NCBI GenBank assembly: GCA_964496125.1
Contig: CAZBXE010000011.1
Location: 1-64,000 of the forward strand
Reading direction: 5' to 3'
Origin: CAZBXE01 sp964496125
GTDB lineage: Bacteria; Chlamydiota; Chlamydiia; Chlamydiales; CAZBXE01
DNA: 64,000 nt
Both the position numbers and the translations under genes were made by a program. The notes under the pieces were generated by a model, which had not been told where the DNA came from, made no database searches, and saw nothing but the letters and a program-made list of their open reading frames with translations. This document shows, one piece after another, positions 42,454 to 52,700 of the stretch (position 1 is the stretch's first letter; each line of letters begins with the position of its first letter).

Positions 42454-43713
42454 ATGACAAAAAAACCTTTTCCAGACAAAGAAACCGCGTGCTGCTCCTT
42501 CTGCGGGCGTACGGAAGAGGCGGTTGAGAAACTCATCTCAGGACCAAATGTCTATATTTGTGATAAGTGTGTAAAACTCTGCAACGGCATTCTCGAAAAG
42601 AAAACAGAAACAAGCTATGAGTTTCGCGTCCTCAAGCCCAAAGAAATCAAAGAAAAGCTAGATGAGTATATCATCGGCCAAGAAAATGCAAAAGTCTCGA
42701 TCGCTGTAGGGGTATACAACCACTACAAAAGGATCATGAGCCTAAAAGCTGGACAGAACGAGCAAGACGATGTGGAGCTTGGAAAATCAAATCTTCTTTT
42801 ACTTGGACCTACAGGGAGCGGCAAAACGCTCATCGCCAAAACTCTTGCTGACATTCTCGACGTTCCCTTCACCATCGCCGATGCCACCACTTTAACAGAA
42901 GCTGGCTATGTTGGGGAAGATGTGGAGAACATCATTTTGCGCCTGCTCCAAGCTGCAGATTATGATGTTGGCAAAACAGAGCTTGGTATTATCTATGTGG
43001 ACGAAATTGACAAGATTAACCGCACCACAGGCAACGTATCAATCACTCGTGACGTGTCTGGTGAAGGGGTGCAGCAAGCCCTACTCAAGATTGTAGAAGG
43101 TACGATAGCCAATGTTCCCCCAAAAGGCGGCAGAAAACATCCAAACCAAGAGTACATCAAGGTCAACACAGAAAACATCCTCTTTATCGTAGGGGGAGCG
43201 TTTGTGGGCCTAGAGAAGATTATTGCCAAAAGACTTGGCCGCAGCACCATCGGCTTCTCCTCCGGCGGCGAGAAGAAAGAACATCTCAATGCCTCTGAGA
43301 AAAACTACCTTCTTTCTAAAATAGAGCCAGAAGATCTGATTCACTATGGGATGATCCCTGAATTTGTGGGCAGGTTTAACAGTATCGCTAACCTCAATGA
43401 GCTAAGCGAACAAGACCTTATCTCTATTCTAACTAAACCCAAAAACGCGATTGTCAAACAGTATAAAAAAATGTTTGAAGTCGAAGGGGTGAAGCTTGAA
43501 GTGACAGAAGAGGCTTTAAGAGCGATTGCCAAGAAAGCAATCACAGCAGGCACAGGAGCAAGAGCCCTCCGCATGATCTTAGAAAATCTGATGCGAGATC
43601 TTATGTTTGAAGTGCCATCTGACAGCACCATCCAAGAGATTACGATTGACGAGGAGGTTGTGATGAAAAACAAACAACCTGCAGTTAAGCGTACCGCCGA
43701 AAAAATCGCATAA
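42454..43713 (+). CDS. clpX: ClpX, AAA+ unfoldase for ClpP
   Basis: ClpX recognises and unfolds substrates for ClpP. The 419-residue length is standard. The N-terminal zinc-binding domain has four cysteines (CSFCGRTEEAVEKL and CDKCVKLC, about 14-47). Walker A is GPTGSGKT (about 113-120), Walker B is IIYVDEID, and sensor-2 GTGARALR lies near 355-365. The pore loop GYVGEDV is present. Order and spacing with clpP indicate one operon. Confidence 0.98.
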   Translation: MTKKPFPDKETACCSFCGRTEEAVEKLISGPNVYICDKCVKLCNGILEKKTETSYEFRVLKPKEIKEKLDEYIIGQENAKVSIAVGVYNHYKRIMSLKAGQNEQDDVELGKSNLLLLGPTGSGKTLIAKTLADILDVPFTIADATTLTEAGYVGEDVENIILRLLQAADYDVGKTELGIIYVDEIDKINRTTGNVSITRDVSGEGVQQALLKIVEGTIANVPPKGGRKHPNQEYIKVNTENILFIVGGAFVGLEKIIAKRLGRSTIGFSSGGEKKEHLNASEKNYLLSKIEPEDLIHYGMIPEFVGRFNSIANLNELSEQDLISILTKPKNAIVKQYKKMFEVEGVKLEVTEEALRAIAKKAITAGTGARALRMILENLMRDLMFEVPSDSTIQEITIDEEVVMKNKQPAVKRTAEKIA

Positions 43714-43746
43714 AGAAACTGCAAGCCAGCAGTCTACTAAGCGAGT

Positions 43747-43770
43747 TATACACAAATAAACTGAAAACTT
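43747..43770. repeat. Half copy of the palindromic element
   Basis: TATACACAAATAAACTGAAA and on matches the 24-base arm of the elements at 16705 and 20746 with four mismatches, and a CTGCCCGCG stretch follows as in their interior. No matching right arm is found nearby, so this is a decayed remnant. Confidence 0.6.
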
Positions 43771-43815
43771 ATTTTCTGCCCGCGCATTTACTCAATCAAG
43801 GGGGATTTATCCCCA

Positions 43816-43911
43816 TTTTGAGAATTGCAAATTTGTACGCCTGGCGTGTTATGCAAATTTTGCTTTTGAGAATTGCAAACTTCCACGCCTGGCGTGTTAT
43901 GCAAATTGCAA
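43816..43911. repeat. Two tandem 48-bp repeats
   Basis: TTTTGAGAATTGCAAA begins at 43816 and again at 43864. Each unit continues with CACGCCTGGCGTGTTATGCA or a one-base variant. A GGGGATTTATCCCC hairpin (43801-43814) sits just before. The 245-base gap between clpX and the M48 gene is otherwise empty. An apparent open frame across it is due to the repeat. Confidence 0.75.
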
Positions 43912-43957
43912 ATTTGGGGGTTGTCAGGAAAGGGGCGCATGGGTATGAAACCAAAAT

Positions 43958-44797
43958 ATGGGCATGTTTGATCCGGGCCAATACAGAGGTCCCCAGCAAA
44001 GCTTCTTCAGCACGCGACTTTTCCTAGCTATAGGAATTGCCATCGTTGCTTTCATCATGTACTTTGCCCAAAACCAAGAAAATCCCGTCACCGGCAAAAC
44101 CCAGTTCGTCTCCCTCTCCCCCGCAGAAGAAGTCAAGCTCGGACTTGCCTCCGCCCCCAGCATGGCCCGCAAAATGGGAGGAGAAGTCCCTGTCAGTGAT
44201 AAAAGAGCACAAGAAGTACAAAGAATAGGGAAAATCCTCACAGAAACCACAGAAGCAAAAAAAGGGCCCTGGAAGTTTCAATTTCACCTTCTCGCAGATA
44301 CAAAAACCGTCAACGCCTTTGCCCTACCAGGCGGACAAATCTTTATCACCTTGGGCCTCTATGAGAAACTGCAAAATGCAGCGCAGCTTGCAGGCGTACT
44401 CAGCCACGAAATGGGCCATGTAATCGAGCGCCACTCCGCCCAGCAAATGGCAAAAGGACAACTTGGACAGCTGCTCGTAGTCGCAGTAGGCGTTGGCGCA
44501 AGCGATGAACAACGCTCTTCCCAAAGCGCGATGATGGTAGCAACGGTTGTTAACCAAGCCATACAGCTTCGCTATAGTCGAAAAGACGAATCAGAAGCAG
44601 ATATTTGGGGTCTTAAACTCATGACAGAAGCAGGGTTTGACCCAAGAGCTATGATCGCTGTCATGAAAATCCTACAAGCCACCTCAGGAAGAGGGTATAC
44701 GCCTGAGTTCTTACAATCACACCCACATCCAGAGCATCGTATTGAACAAATCGAGGCTTACTTAAAACAGCACCCACGCAAAGATACAAACAACTAG
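43958..44797 (+). CDS. M48-family zinc metalloprotease
   Basis: This 279-residue protein is a membrane-anchored peptidase of the M48 (HtpX/BepA/LoiP-like) group. One membrane helix is at about residues 21-40 (LFLAIGIAIVAFIMYF), so the protease domain should face the periplasm. The zinc motif is LSHEMGHVIERHS (HEXXH), with the third ligand in DESEADIWGLKLM. It lacks the TPRs of BepA. It likely degrades misfolded envelope proteins. The stop overlaps by four bases the stop of the convergent gene. Confidence 0.92.
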   Translation: MGMFDPGQYRGPQQSFFSTRLFLAIGIAIVAFIMYFAQNQENPVTGKTQFVSLSPAEEVKLGLASAPSMARKMGGEVPVSDKRAQEVQRIGKILTETTEAKKGPWKFQFHLLADTKTVNAFALPGGQIFITLGLYEKLQNAAQLAGVLSHEMGHVIERHSAQQMAKGQLGQLLVVAVGVGASDEQRSSQSAMMVATVVNQAIQLRYSRKDESEADIWGLKLMTEAGFDPRAMIAVMKILQATSGRGYTPEFLQSHPHPEHRIEQIEAYLKQHPRKDTNN

Positions 44798-46950
44798 ATG
44801 GGTTGCTTTGAGATAACAGAACCCACTCCAAGAGGGCCAGGTCTATCGCCCATATCTTGCCCAATACCAGCAAGTGATGCTCTTGCATAAGCGTTAGGTG
44901 CCGTAATCGCAAGGAGATTATTTGCATCTTCTGGATTGTTTTCCAAAGATTGAAGCCCCCTCACATAATGCTGCGTTTCTGCTTCTGTTGCGCTTGCGGC
45001 AAAAGCTCCGAGCTGATCCCTCAAATGTGCAAATAAGGAGTTATCCGGCGGCTTGCCAGGTGCCCCAAAAAGTGCATCTGTAAGAAGGTTTGCCAGCTCA
45101 TTGGCCTTGACTTCCCCGACAAGAGGCCTCACCTCTGCAAGAGTACGATTACGTGTAGCATTGAGTAGCTCATCTAAGCTACGATGTCTTGGATCCGGTC
45201 CTTGCTCGAGAGCCGCATGTGTAAATTTGTTCTCATAGGCCTCTTTTCCAAGCTGCGCCACTTCATGTGTACCATCTGCAAATCTTTTAGCTACATCTGT
45301 TGTAATATCAGCATCTGTAGGAGGCCTTACTCCAAAAGAGACAGATCCTTCCCCTGCTTGTGGCAACTTAATTCCTGCTGCATTTGCGGCTAATTCAATA
45401 AAGCTTCTTGTAAAATTTGGATTTCCTACAGCTGCCTCCGCTACCTTAAGCTGATGGATAATAAATACGGAAGTGACAAAGGCATTCACCTTTTCTTGAA
45501 GAGCAGATGGGTTGATGTCGGGGTTTGCCTTTTTAATCTCATCTGCCAAAACAGCAATAGCCTCCTTCAGAGTTCCACCAGAAATTTCTTGGTTGGCAGC
45601 TGATACGGCACTTGCTGCAACAGCGACATCAAAAGCTACTCCTTCTGCAGCTGGGGCCTTACCTGTTGGGGTCTGTAAAGCCGCAACTGTGGGATGAGCA
45701 ATCTGCTCTGCTATTGATTGCTGCGCGTTCCCAAGCAAAAGTTGCATAAAGAGCGCATCTTTCCGTTGAAATTGAAATTCTTGCTCACGCAAAGCAGCTT
45801 GATAGTTCTGGTTAGCCAGTATTCCCGGCAAATTTAGATTATTTAAGCCTGAACTTTTAACCGTCTGTGAAATATTACCCGGCCCTCCAACTAACCCTTG
45901 TCCTCGGCTTGATGGACTTATCCGATACAGCGATACAGGTTCGCTAAGACCAAGAAAATTACGAAGATAGGGATCCAAAGTGGCCTTCAAATTCTGCTTT
46001 GAATTGTCGTAGAGAATCGGAAGCTGTCGTGTTAAACTCTGCAGAATATCATATACACCGATTTCCTGAAGATATTGATTATAATCAGGAGGAACCGCAC
46101 TTATACTTGACTCTGGGGGCGCAGAAACATTAGGAGGAAAGGGAAGAAAAGGTGGCAAAAAAGTCCTGCTCGCATCGGGCCAACTTGTCGGATAAGGGTT
46201 TACTGGCACAGGATAAAGAGGTAAGGGAAAATCACCATTGGCCACCCGTGTCACATTGTCAGCTGTAATAGTCGCATTATCAGCTGTAATCTGACTGATA
46301 TAAGCAGCATAGGCATTGCCTAATTTCACAATATTTGTATTATTGTAGGCGTGAATTGCGTTGTTTAACGCGCTTACTGCGTTGTTCTTATCACTATCTG
46401 TAGCGTCAGAATCATTTAACACATTTGCAGTTGCTATCAGCTGTGCATTATAAGCATTGCTCTTAGCCGTTAAATCAGAAAGAGCTCCACTAAAATTGTT
46501 GCTCACAGTGGCAAGTCTTGAATTCAGTGTATCGAGTTTAGACTGCGCATTTGCATCGACAAGATCTGTAGATGTGCTAAATGCTGTATCCACTTGTTGC
46601 AAAATCGCAAAAAGACCAGCAAGTGCACGTGCAAAGCCGAAATGGCTCTGCTTTTGCTTCTCAACGTCCAAAAAGTGATCCGCGCGAAACTGAATTTTCC
46701 AAGCCTGATGCTCGCTGTTCATCACATTGATAAAGGCTGCAATAGACATTCCATTTGTTTCAGAAGGCGGAAAAAGCTGGGGAAACAAGGATAGGATCTG
46801 GGGTAAATTCAGATCCTCAAGAACAGGAGGCGCCGCATGGAGTGCGTCCTGAACTACCCCTCCCGTACTGCCGGAAGGGCCGGTAATGCCACTTGGATCC
46901 GATAGACCCGGTACAGGCAAAGAACCGCTCACTCCACCAACTGTATCCAT
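44794..46950 (-). CDS. Large unrecognised protein, effector candidate
   Basis: This 718-residue protein is not recognised. GGAG stands eight bases before the ATG. The first 45 residues are Gly/Ser/Pro-rich (GLSDPSGITGPSGSTGG) with no Sec signal, similar in character to T3S-exported N termini. Residues 100-235 are a helical, Asn/Ala-rich coil (LATVSNNFSGALSDLTAKSN). A Pro-rich segment lies at about 245-295 (PLYPVPVNPYPTSWP). The remainder is helical with Ala-rich parts (VAFDVAVAASAVSAANQEIS). No repeats or catalytic motifs are evident. It has its own promoter and lies beside clpC. Confidence 0.75.
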   Translation of the reverse strand: MDTVGGVSGSLPVPGLSDPSGITGPSGSTGGVVQDALHAAPPVLEDLNLPQILSLFPQLFPPSETNGMSIAAFINVMNSEHQAWKIQFRADHFLDVEKQKQSHFGFARALAGLFAILQQVDTAFSTSTDLVDANAQSKLDTLNSRLATVSNNFSGALSDLTAKSNAYNAQLIATANVLNDSDATDSDKNNAVSALNNAIHAYNNTNIVKLGNAYAAYISQITADNATITADNVTRVANGDFPLPLYPVPVNPYPTSWPDASRTFLPPFLPFPPNVSAPPESSISAVPPDYNQYLQEIGVYDILQSLTRQLPILYDNSKQNLKATLDPYLRNFLGLSEPVSLYRISPSSRGQGLVGGPGNISQTVKSSGLNNLNLPGILANQNYQAALREQEFQFQRKDALFMQLLLGNAQQSIAEQIAHPTVAALQTPTGKAPAAEGVAFDVAVAASAVSAANQEISGGTLKEAIAVLADEIKKANPDINPSALQEKVNAFVTSVFIIHQLKVAEAAVGNPNFTRSFIELAANAAGIKLPQAGEGSVSFGVRPPTDADITTDVAKRFADGTHEVAQLGKEAYENKFTHAALEQGPDPRHRSLDELLNATRNRTLAEVRPLVGEVKANELANLLTDALFGAPGKPPDNSLFAHLRDQLGAFAASATEAETQHYVRGLQSLENNPEDANNLLAITAPNAYARASLAGIGQDMGDRPGPLGVGSVISKQPI

Positions 46951-46985
46951 AGATGATCTCCACGGCTTAGTCTTCTGCTAACTGT

Positions 46986-46991
46986 ATTATA
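46986..46991 (-). promoter_or_regulatory. -10 element for the 718-residue protein gene
   Basis: Perfect TATAAT on the minus strand, 36 bases before the ATG. A -35 is not convincing at 17 bases. It separates this gene from clpC transcription. Confidence 0.5.
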
Positions 46992-47044
46992 GCAAATATT
47001 TGACTTTTTAGCCAGAGGAGCTTGCCCTATCAATTCTTTGATTA

Positions 47045-49603
47045 TCAGGAACTTGCGTTCGCCTGTTCAGGACGAGCGTCTTTCTTTCCCTCTTTGCGCC
47101 CTTTACGGTCTGCAATAGGAAAAACCTCTAAGTCCTTGAAAACCAACTCTCCTCCAACATCAGAGATGGAAACCTTTCTCCCTTCATTCGGATGGAGAAG
47201 AAGCATCTCAGCAAGAGGATCCTCAAGGTATTGTTCAATGGTCCTTCGTAGCGGACGCGCACCCATTTCAGGTTGGAAGCCTTTATTAACAAGAAAGTTC
47301 TTTGCCTTCTCATCCCAGGTAATATAAATCTCCTTGAGCTCAAGTCTCTTCTTGAGCTTCCCAAGCTCAATCTCGATCACCTGCATGAGATTATCTCTTG
47401 AGAGGGGTCTAAAGATCACGGTATCATTGAGTCTGTTTAAAAACTCTGGCTTAAAATGCTTTTTCATCGCCGCTTCGATCTTATCACGGATCGTATCGTA
47501 ATCAGGGGCACCTTGACTTGCCCCGAATCCTACTTCCGTGCTCTTTTTAATAAGGTCAGCACCAAGATTGGATGTCATGATGACGATCGTGTTGCGAAAG
47601 TTAACCTTTCTGCCAAAAGAATCCGTTAAACGTCCATCTTCTAAGATTTGGAGGAGAAGGTCCATGACATCAGGGTGCGCCTTTTCGATTTCGTCGAAAA
47701 GAACCACTGCATAGGGCCTATTTCTTACCTGTTCTGTAAGCTGTCCGCCTTCCTCGTGTCCCACGTATCCTGGAGGAGATCCTGTCATACGGCTGACTGC
47801 AAACTTCTCCATGTACTCCGACATGTCGACCTGGATCAGCGCATCTTCGCCCCCAAACATATTGATCGCAAGAAGGCGCGCAAGAAGCGTTTTCCCTACA
47901 CCTGTGGGTCCGAGAAACATAAAAGCACCAATCGGCCTATTTGGATCTTTGATATCCGCACGGCTTCTACGAATGGCTCTTGCTACGGCTTTTACGGCCT
48001 CTTCCTGGCCAATAATATTCTTCTGAAGCTCTTCTTCTAGCCTAAGCACTTTTTGCGTCTCACCTTCTGTAAGCCGACTTAAAGGCACACCGGTCTGCTT
48101 GGCTACAATTTCCGCGATATCCTCATCTTCGATGATCACTTCTTGCTCTTCCTTGTTGCTTTCCCATTCGGTACGCAGTTTTTGCAGCTCCTCTCGTAGC
48201 TTTTTCTCCTTGTCGCGCAGTTTAGCTGCTTTCTCATACTCCTGCTTGCTGATTGCCTCTTCTTTTGCCTGGCGGGTCTCTTCAATTTCTGTCTCATAGT
48301 CCCCAATGTCGGCTGGTTGGCTCATGACAGCAATGCGCATCTTAGCTCCTGCCTCGTCTATGAGGTCGATGGCTTTATCAGGTAAAAACCTGCCATGGAT
48401 ATATCGATCCGATAAGACGGCAGCTGCACGAAGGGCCTGCTGGGTGTAGATACACTTATGGTGGGTTTCATACTGCCCTTTTAAACCATTCAGAACCTCA
48501 ATCGTCTCATCGATCGAGTTGGGCTGGATATGGATTTTTTGGAACCTTCTTTCAAGGGCTGCATCTTTTTCAATGTGTTTTCTATACTCATCGATAGTTG
48601 TTGCGCCAATGCACTGGATCTCTCCCCGAGAAAGGGAGGGTTTTAAGATGTTTGAGGCGTCAATTGCGCCTTCTGCAGCTCCTGCCCCCACAATTGTGTG
48701 CAGCTCGTCGATAAACAGTAGGACGTTTCCATTCTTCTTGATCTCATCCATAACGGCTTTGATCCTCTCTTCAAACTGCCCTCGGTACTTCGTTCCGGCA
48801 ATCATGAGAGCAAGATCCAACGCAATCAAACGCTTATTGCGTAGGTTATCAGGCACTTCTCCCCGATGAATCGCTTGAGCCAGTCCCTCAACGATCGCTG
48901 TTTTTCCAACGCCTGCTTCTCCGACAAGAACGGGGTTATTCTTCCTTCTACGGCAAAGGATTTGGATAACTCGTTCTACCTCTTCTTTCCGGCCAATGAC
49001 GGGATCCATCTTCCCTTCGCGGCACATTTCCGTAAGATCGTGACCATACGCTCTTAGGGCTGGCATTTTGTCAGCACCGGCGGGGGCTGCGCCTGCCTTT
49101 TCAAAGCCCTTTTGTCCCATGATACCGCCCGGAGGAGGTGCACCAAGAGGTGGAAGCTGTAAATTAAATGTCTCTAGTTCTTTGAGGACTTCCTTACGAA
49201 CTTCTTTTAAATTGACGCTAAGATTCTCAAGCACCTGAGCTGCAACGCCATCTGTTTGCCTCAAAAGGCCAAGAAGAAGATGCTCTGTGCCAACATAGTT
49301 ATGGTTTAAGTTGGCTGCTTCTTCGTTTGCATACTCAAAAACTTTTTTTACTTTGCTTGTAAGGGCGGGATCGCCATACACTTGGATTTCCGGGCCAAAG
49401 CCTACCAGCTTTTCAACTTCAGAACGCACGGTCTCAAAATCGATATTTAATCCTCGTAAGACGTTGACCGCAACCCCTTGGCCAAGCTTTAGAAGGCCGA
49501 GCAGAATGTGCTCGGTGCCCAAATAGTTGTGGTTCATTCTTTGCGCTTCTTTTTTCGCTAACTTAATGACCTGCTTTGCTCGGTTAGTAAACTTATCAAA
49601 CAT
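47045..49603 (-). CDS. clpC: ClpC, AAA+ unfoldase and chaperone
   Basis: ClpC unfolds proteins for ClpP with adaptors. The 852-residue protein has the double Clp-N domain (about 1-145, with NHNYLGTEHILLGLL twice in similar form), the first AAA+ domain with GEAGVGKT (about 215), a UVR/M-domain coiled coil (about 420-470), and the second AAA+ domain with GPTGVGKT (about 555). The final lysine-rich tail is short. Everything needed for activity is present. A good promoter precedes it. Confidence 0.97.
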   Translation of the reverse strand: MFDKFTNRAKQVIKLAKKEAQRMNHNYLGTEHILLGLLKLGQGVAVNVLRGLNIDFETVRSEVEKLVGFGPEIQVYGDPALTSKVKKVFEYANEEAANLNHNYVGTEHLLLGLLRQTDGVAAQVLENLSVNLKEVRKEVLKELETFNLQLPPLGAPPPGGIMGQKGFEKAGAAPAGADKMPALRAYGHDLTEMCREGKMDPVIGRKEEVERVIQILCRRRKNNPVLVGEAGVGKTAIVEGLAQAIHRGEVPDNLRNKRLIALDLALMIAGTKYRGQFEERIKAVMDEIKKNGNVLLFIDELHTIVGAGAAEGAIDASNILKPSLSRGEIQCIGATTIDEYRKHIEKDAALERRFQKIHIQPNSIDETIEVLNGLKGQYETHHKCIYTQQALRAAAVLSDRYIHGRFLPDKAIDLIDEAGAKMRIAVMSQPADIGDYETEIEETRQAKEEAISKQEYEKAAKLRDKEKKLREELQKLRTEWESNKEEQEVIIEDEDIAEIVAKQTGVPLSRLTEGETQKVLRLEEELQKNIIGQEEAVKAVARAIRRSRADIKDPNRPIGAFMFLGPTGVGKTLLARLLAINMFGGEDALIQVDMSEYMEKFAVSRMTGSPPGYVGHEEGGQLTEQVRNRPYAVVLFDEIEKAHPDVMDLLLQILEDGRLTDSFGRKVNFRNTIVIMTSNLGADLIKKSTEVGFGASQGAPDYDTIRDKIEAAMKKHFKPEFLNRLNDTVIFRPLSRDNLMQVIEIELGKLKKRLELKEIYITWDEKAKNFLVNKGFQPEMGARPLRRTIEQYLEDPLAEMLLLHPNEGRKVSISDVGGELVFKDLEVFPIADRKGRKEGKKDARPEQANASS

Positions 49604-49653
49604 CCAAACTCCAGATTGTTAATGACATAAAAAGATGACCCGACAATACCTTC

Positions 49654-49682
49654 ATTGTATGGGGAGATCCTTTTAATTGCAA
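49654..49682 (-). promoter_or_regulatory. Promoter of clpC
   Basis: On the minus strand TTGCAA (49677-49682) and TACAAT (49654-49659) are 17 bases apart; transcription would start near 49647. No CIRCE element is seen. Confidence 0.55.
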
Positions 49683-49711
49683 ACACGATGTACGCAAGGT
49701 GTCATCGCGTT
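49682..49711 (-). terminator. Hairpin after the giant beta-helix gene
   Basis: AACGCGATG and CATCGTGTT form a 9-bp stem (one G-U pair) with a 12-base loop, 22 bases after the stop. The T-run after it is poor on the minus strand, so termination is only likely. Confidence 0.35.
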
Positions 49712-49732
49712 TTTAGGATGAACCAGAGGCCC

Positions 49733-52700
49733 CTATTCTGGATAGAAGAGGTTACGGATAGTTTCCATAACAGGCTGTGGTAAAAATGCTCCGAGCACTT
49801 CTCCTGCCTGGCCAGCAAACCCGCCCGTGGCCAGTCTCTCAATTTCAAGATTAACGCTGAGTTCTGGGCCACCGAAGCCAAACATTCTGTTGGCAACATG
49901 CAAGGCATCAGCCGTTTGCCCATAGGCTGTACTTAAGCCAACATAAGCATTCAAATCAGAGAAGGCTCTTACATCGCCAAAGGCAACAAGCTGTGTAAAA
50001 CCGACATAATCGCCAAGGCTTGTCATTTGTCCCACATCTGCCACAGTCAAGAAGCCCCAAGGCTTATAGCTTGGAAGAAGTGCAGGCAAACTTGGAACCT
50101 CTTGGAAGAAGATATTAAAATTCTCAGAGAAGAATGGACCAGGAGGCTCAGCAAGTCCTTCAGAACCAGGAGTAGGAGGAGGCTGTGGCCCAGTCTGTTC
50201 AATCGCACGGCTAAACTCAGATGTGTTCGGATCAAGGTCTGTTGCAGTTGCGGTAATAAATTTTGCCTGGGAAGGGATGGATACAGAGGACAAATCAACT
50301 ATAGTTACACCTGAAGCATGACCAGTGGCATCCGTAGCAACAGTGGAATCTGTGGCCAAATAGTAGCGCCCTTCACCAAAGCCACTTGGATCTACCATAT
50401 CATTTGCAAAAAACTGCAATGCAAAAGGTGCACTTGGAGTAAGAGGGCTATCCAAGACCCACGTGATGGTTAGGGTATGGCCAGAAACGACCGCACTTAC
50501 AAGTGTTGGGTAGACTTGATCATTATTGCTTCCTGGTTCAAGTTTAATCCCAAGATTGCCGTTATTATAAATCGAGTTAAAAACAATCATTGTGTCAACT
50601 GCGTTCGAGGCAATATGCACCCCATAACCTCCATTATCATGAATACTATTTCCGGAAGAAGGAGTGTCAGCAAAAACAAAGTTACCCTTGGCAGCCAGAT
50701 CGATCAGCACACCGTCTTTTGTATTGAAGGCAATTTCATTGCCGATAAGAGAATTAAAAAAACCCTCCGAAATATGCACACCATTCGACCCATTATAGGA
50801 TATGGTATTACTTTTCATAATATTTTGGCCTGCATTCCCATCAATAAAGACTCCATCGTTTGCGTTTGGTACAGAATTACCAAATGCATTCACCCCGATC
50901 AAGTTCTGCAGAATAAGGTTACCTTGAGAGCTTTGTTTCCCACCAAATATATACACACCAGCATCATCATTTCCAGAAATACGATTAGAATCAATCTGGT
51001 TAGAAGAAGAACTTCGAATAATTACACCTGAGGCCGTGTTGGGAAGCGCAAAGGTGCCCGTTGCATCTAACCCGATGTTATTTTCGTGCACCACGTTATT
51101 TACACCTCCAAATATACGCACACCAGCGCCATCGTTTCCAGAAATGGTGTTCGATTGCACCTTGTTCAATGAACCTACTTGTAACACAACCCCGCCCGCT
51201 GAGGAAGAACCATCTCCGTTCGGAATAGCACTTGTGGACGAGGCGTTAAGCCCAATGATATTTCCTTCGACAACGTTGTTGACCCCTTCAATAAAGACAC
51301 CGGCAGAAAGGTTGCCTGAAATGACATTCCCAGACCCAACCGTATTCTTGATTGCTAAACTGTCTATTAACACACCAAATGTATTACCAAGTCCTGAAAT
51401 CAATCCCGTTGAATCCACACCGATCTTGTTTGCTGCAACGGTGTTGTCTTTAGAATCAAAAATTCCAACACCCCAAAAGAAGTTGTTTGAAATCGCATTA
51501 TTTATTACAACGTTTTCTTGAGATCCATTATTAACTGAAACACCAGAATAGTTTGAAAAGAAGTAGCCACTAACATCCGCCGACATGGAACCTGTTACAT
51601 CAAGCCCTATTATGTTGTCCGACACCTCGTTATTACTTGCACTTGATATTTCAACGCCACTATTCCAGTTTGCAGATATTACGTTTTTGCCTCCAACAGT
51701 ATTGTAGGAAGCTCCATCGGAAATAAGAACGCCATCATTTTGGTTTCCATATACGGAACTCTGATAGCCTGCCAAAGTACCTACTGCATTAAGCCCGATC
51801 ATATTCCCTTGCACGATATTGTAATCGGTGCCTAGCCCAGTGATTTCAACGCCATTCTTTTCGTTTCCTGTAATAGTGTTGCCCACAAGAATTGGCTGCT
51901 TATTTACAAAAACCACAGAGCCGATCTCATTGTACTTAGCACCATTATCTACCAACACCCCGTCATTGCTGTTACCGATAATATACAACCCGCTCTTGTC
52001 AAACCCAATGGAGTTTCTAAAGACACGGTTTTGGTCAGTCCCGCTGCCTGTGATGTGAACACCATCGCCATTATTCCCTGAAATGATGTTCCCATTTCCT
52101 GCTCCCTCCCCGCCCACATCATTATTGCTTGCACCCCCTTCCATCACAACGCCTTCAAGCTGCTGCCCAAGAGAGAGTGTTCCCAAACTATCAAGCCCAA
52201 TAATATTGCCTTGTATTCTATTAGATGACGACGCTTCGATGTGAACGCCATCTCCCTTGTTGCCGGAAATCACATTGCCTTCACCAGTCGTAGCGTCACC
52301 GCCAACAGTGTTGTTTATGGCGCCAGCATCAATGAGCACTCCATTAATCCCATTAGAAAGGGCAGCAGCCCCTGAAGGATCAGAACCAATGAAGTTTCCC
52401 TTGATCTCATTGCCAGACGTCAAACTAGTTGTCAAATGTACACCATTAAGTAGGTTACCTGAAATGACATTTCCCTCACCCAGACCGCTGCCCCCAATTT
52501 GGTTGTTATAACCATCATCAATGAGCACACCCTCTTTCCGATTTCCAATGCCAGAGTTTCCTCCCGCATCGGTGCCGATAAAGTTGCCGAGCACGTAGTT
52601 AGCGTGGGCCTGATCTGTAATCTCCACACCATTTCCTAGGTTACCTGCAATCACGTTGCCAGCCCCAGACTGTCCATCACCTATGTAGTTACGAGAAGAC

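Noticed and set aside
43816..43911. CRISPR array
   Set aside because: Only two units, directly adjoining without variable spacers, and no cas genes.
43818..44027. Open frame over the 48-bp repeats
   Set aside because: The peptide only mirrors the repeat unit and it overlaps the M48 gene start in another frame.
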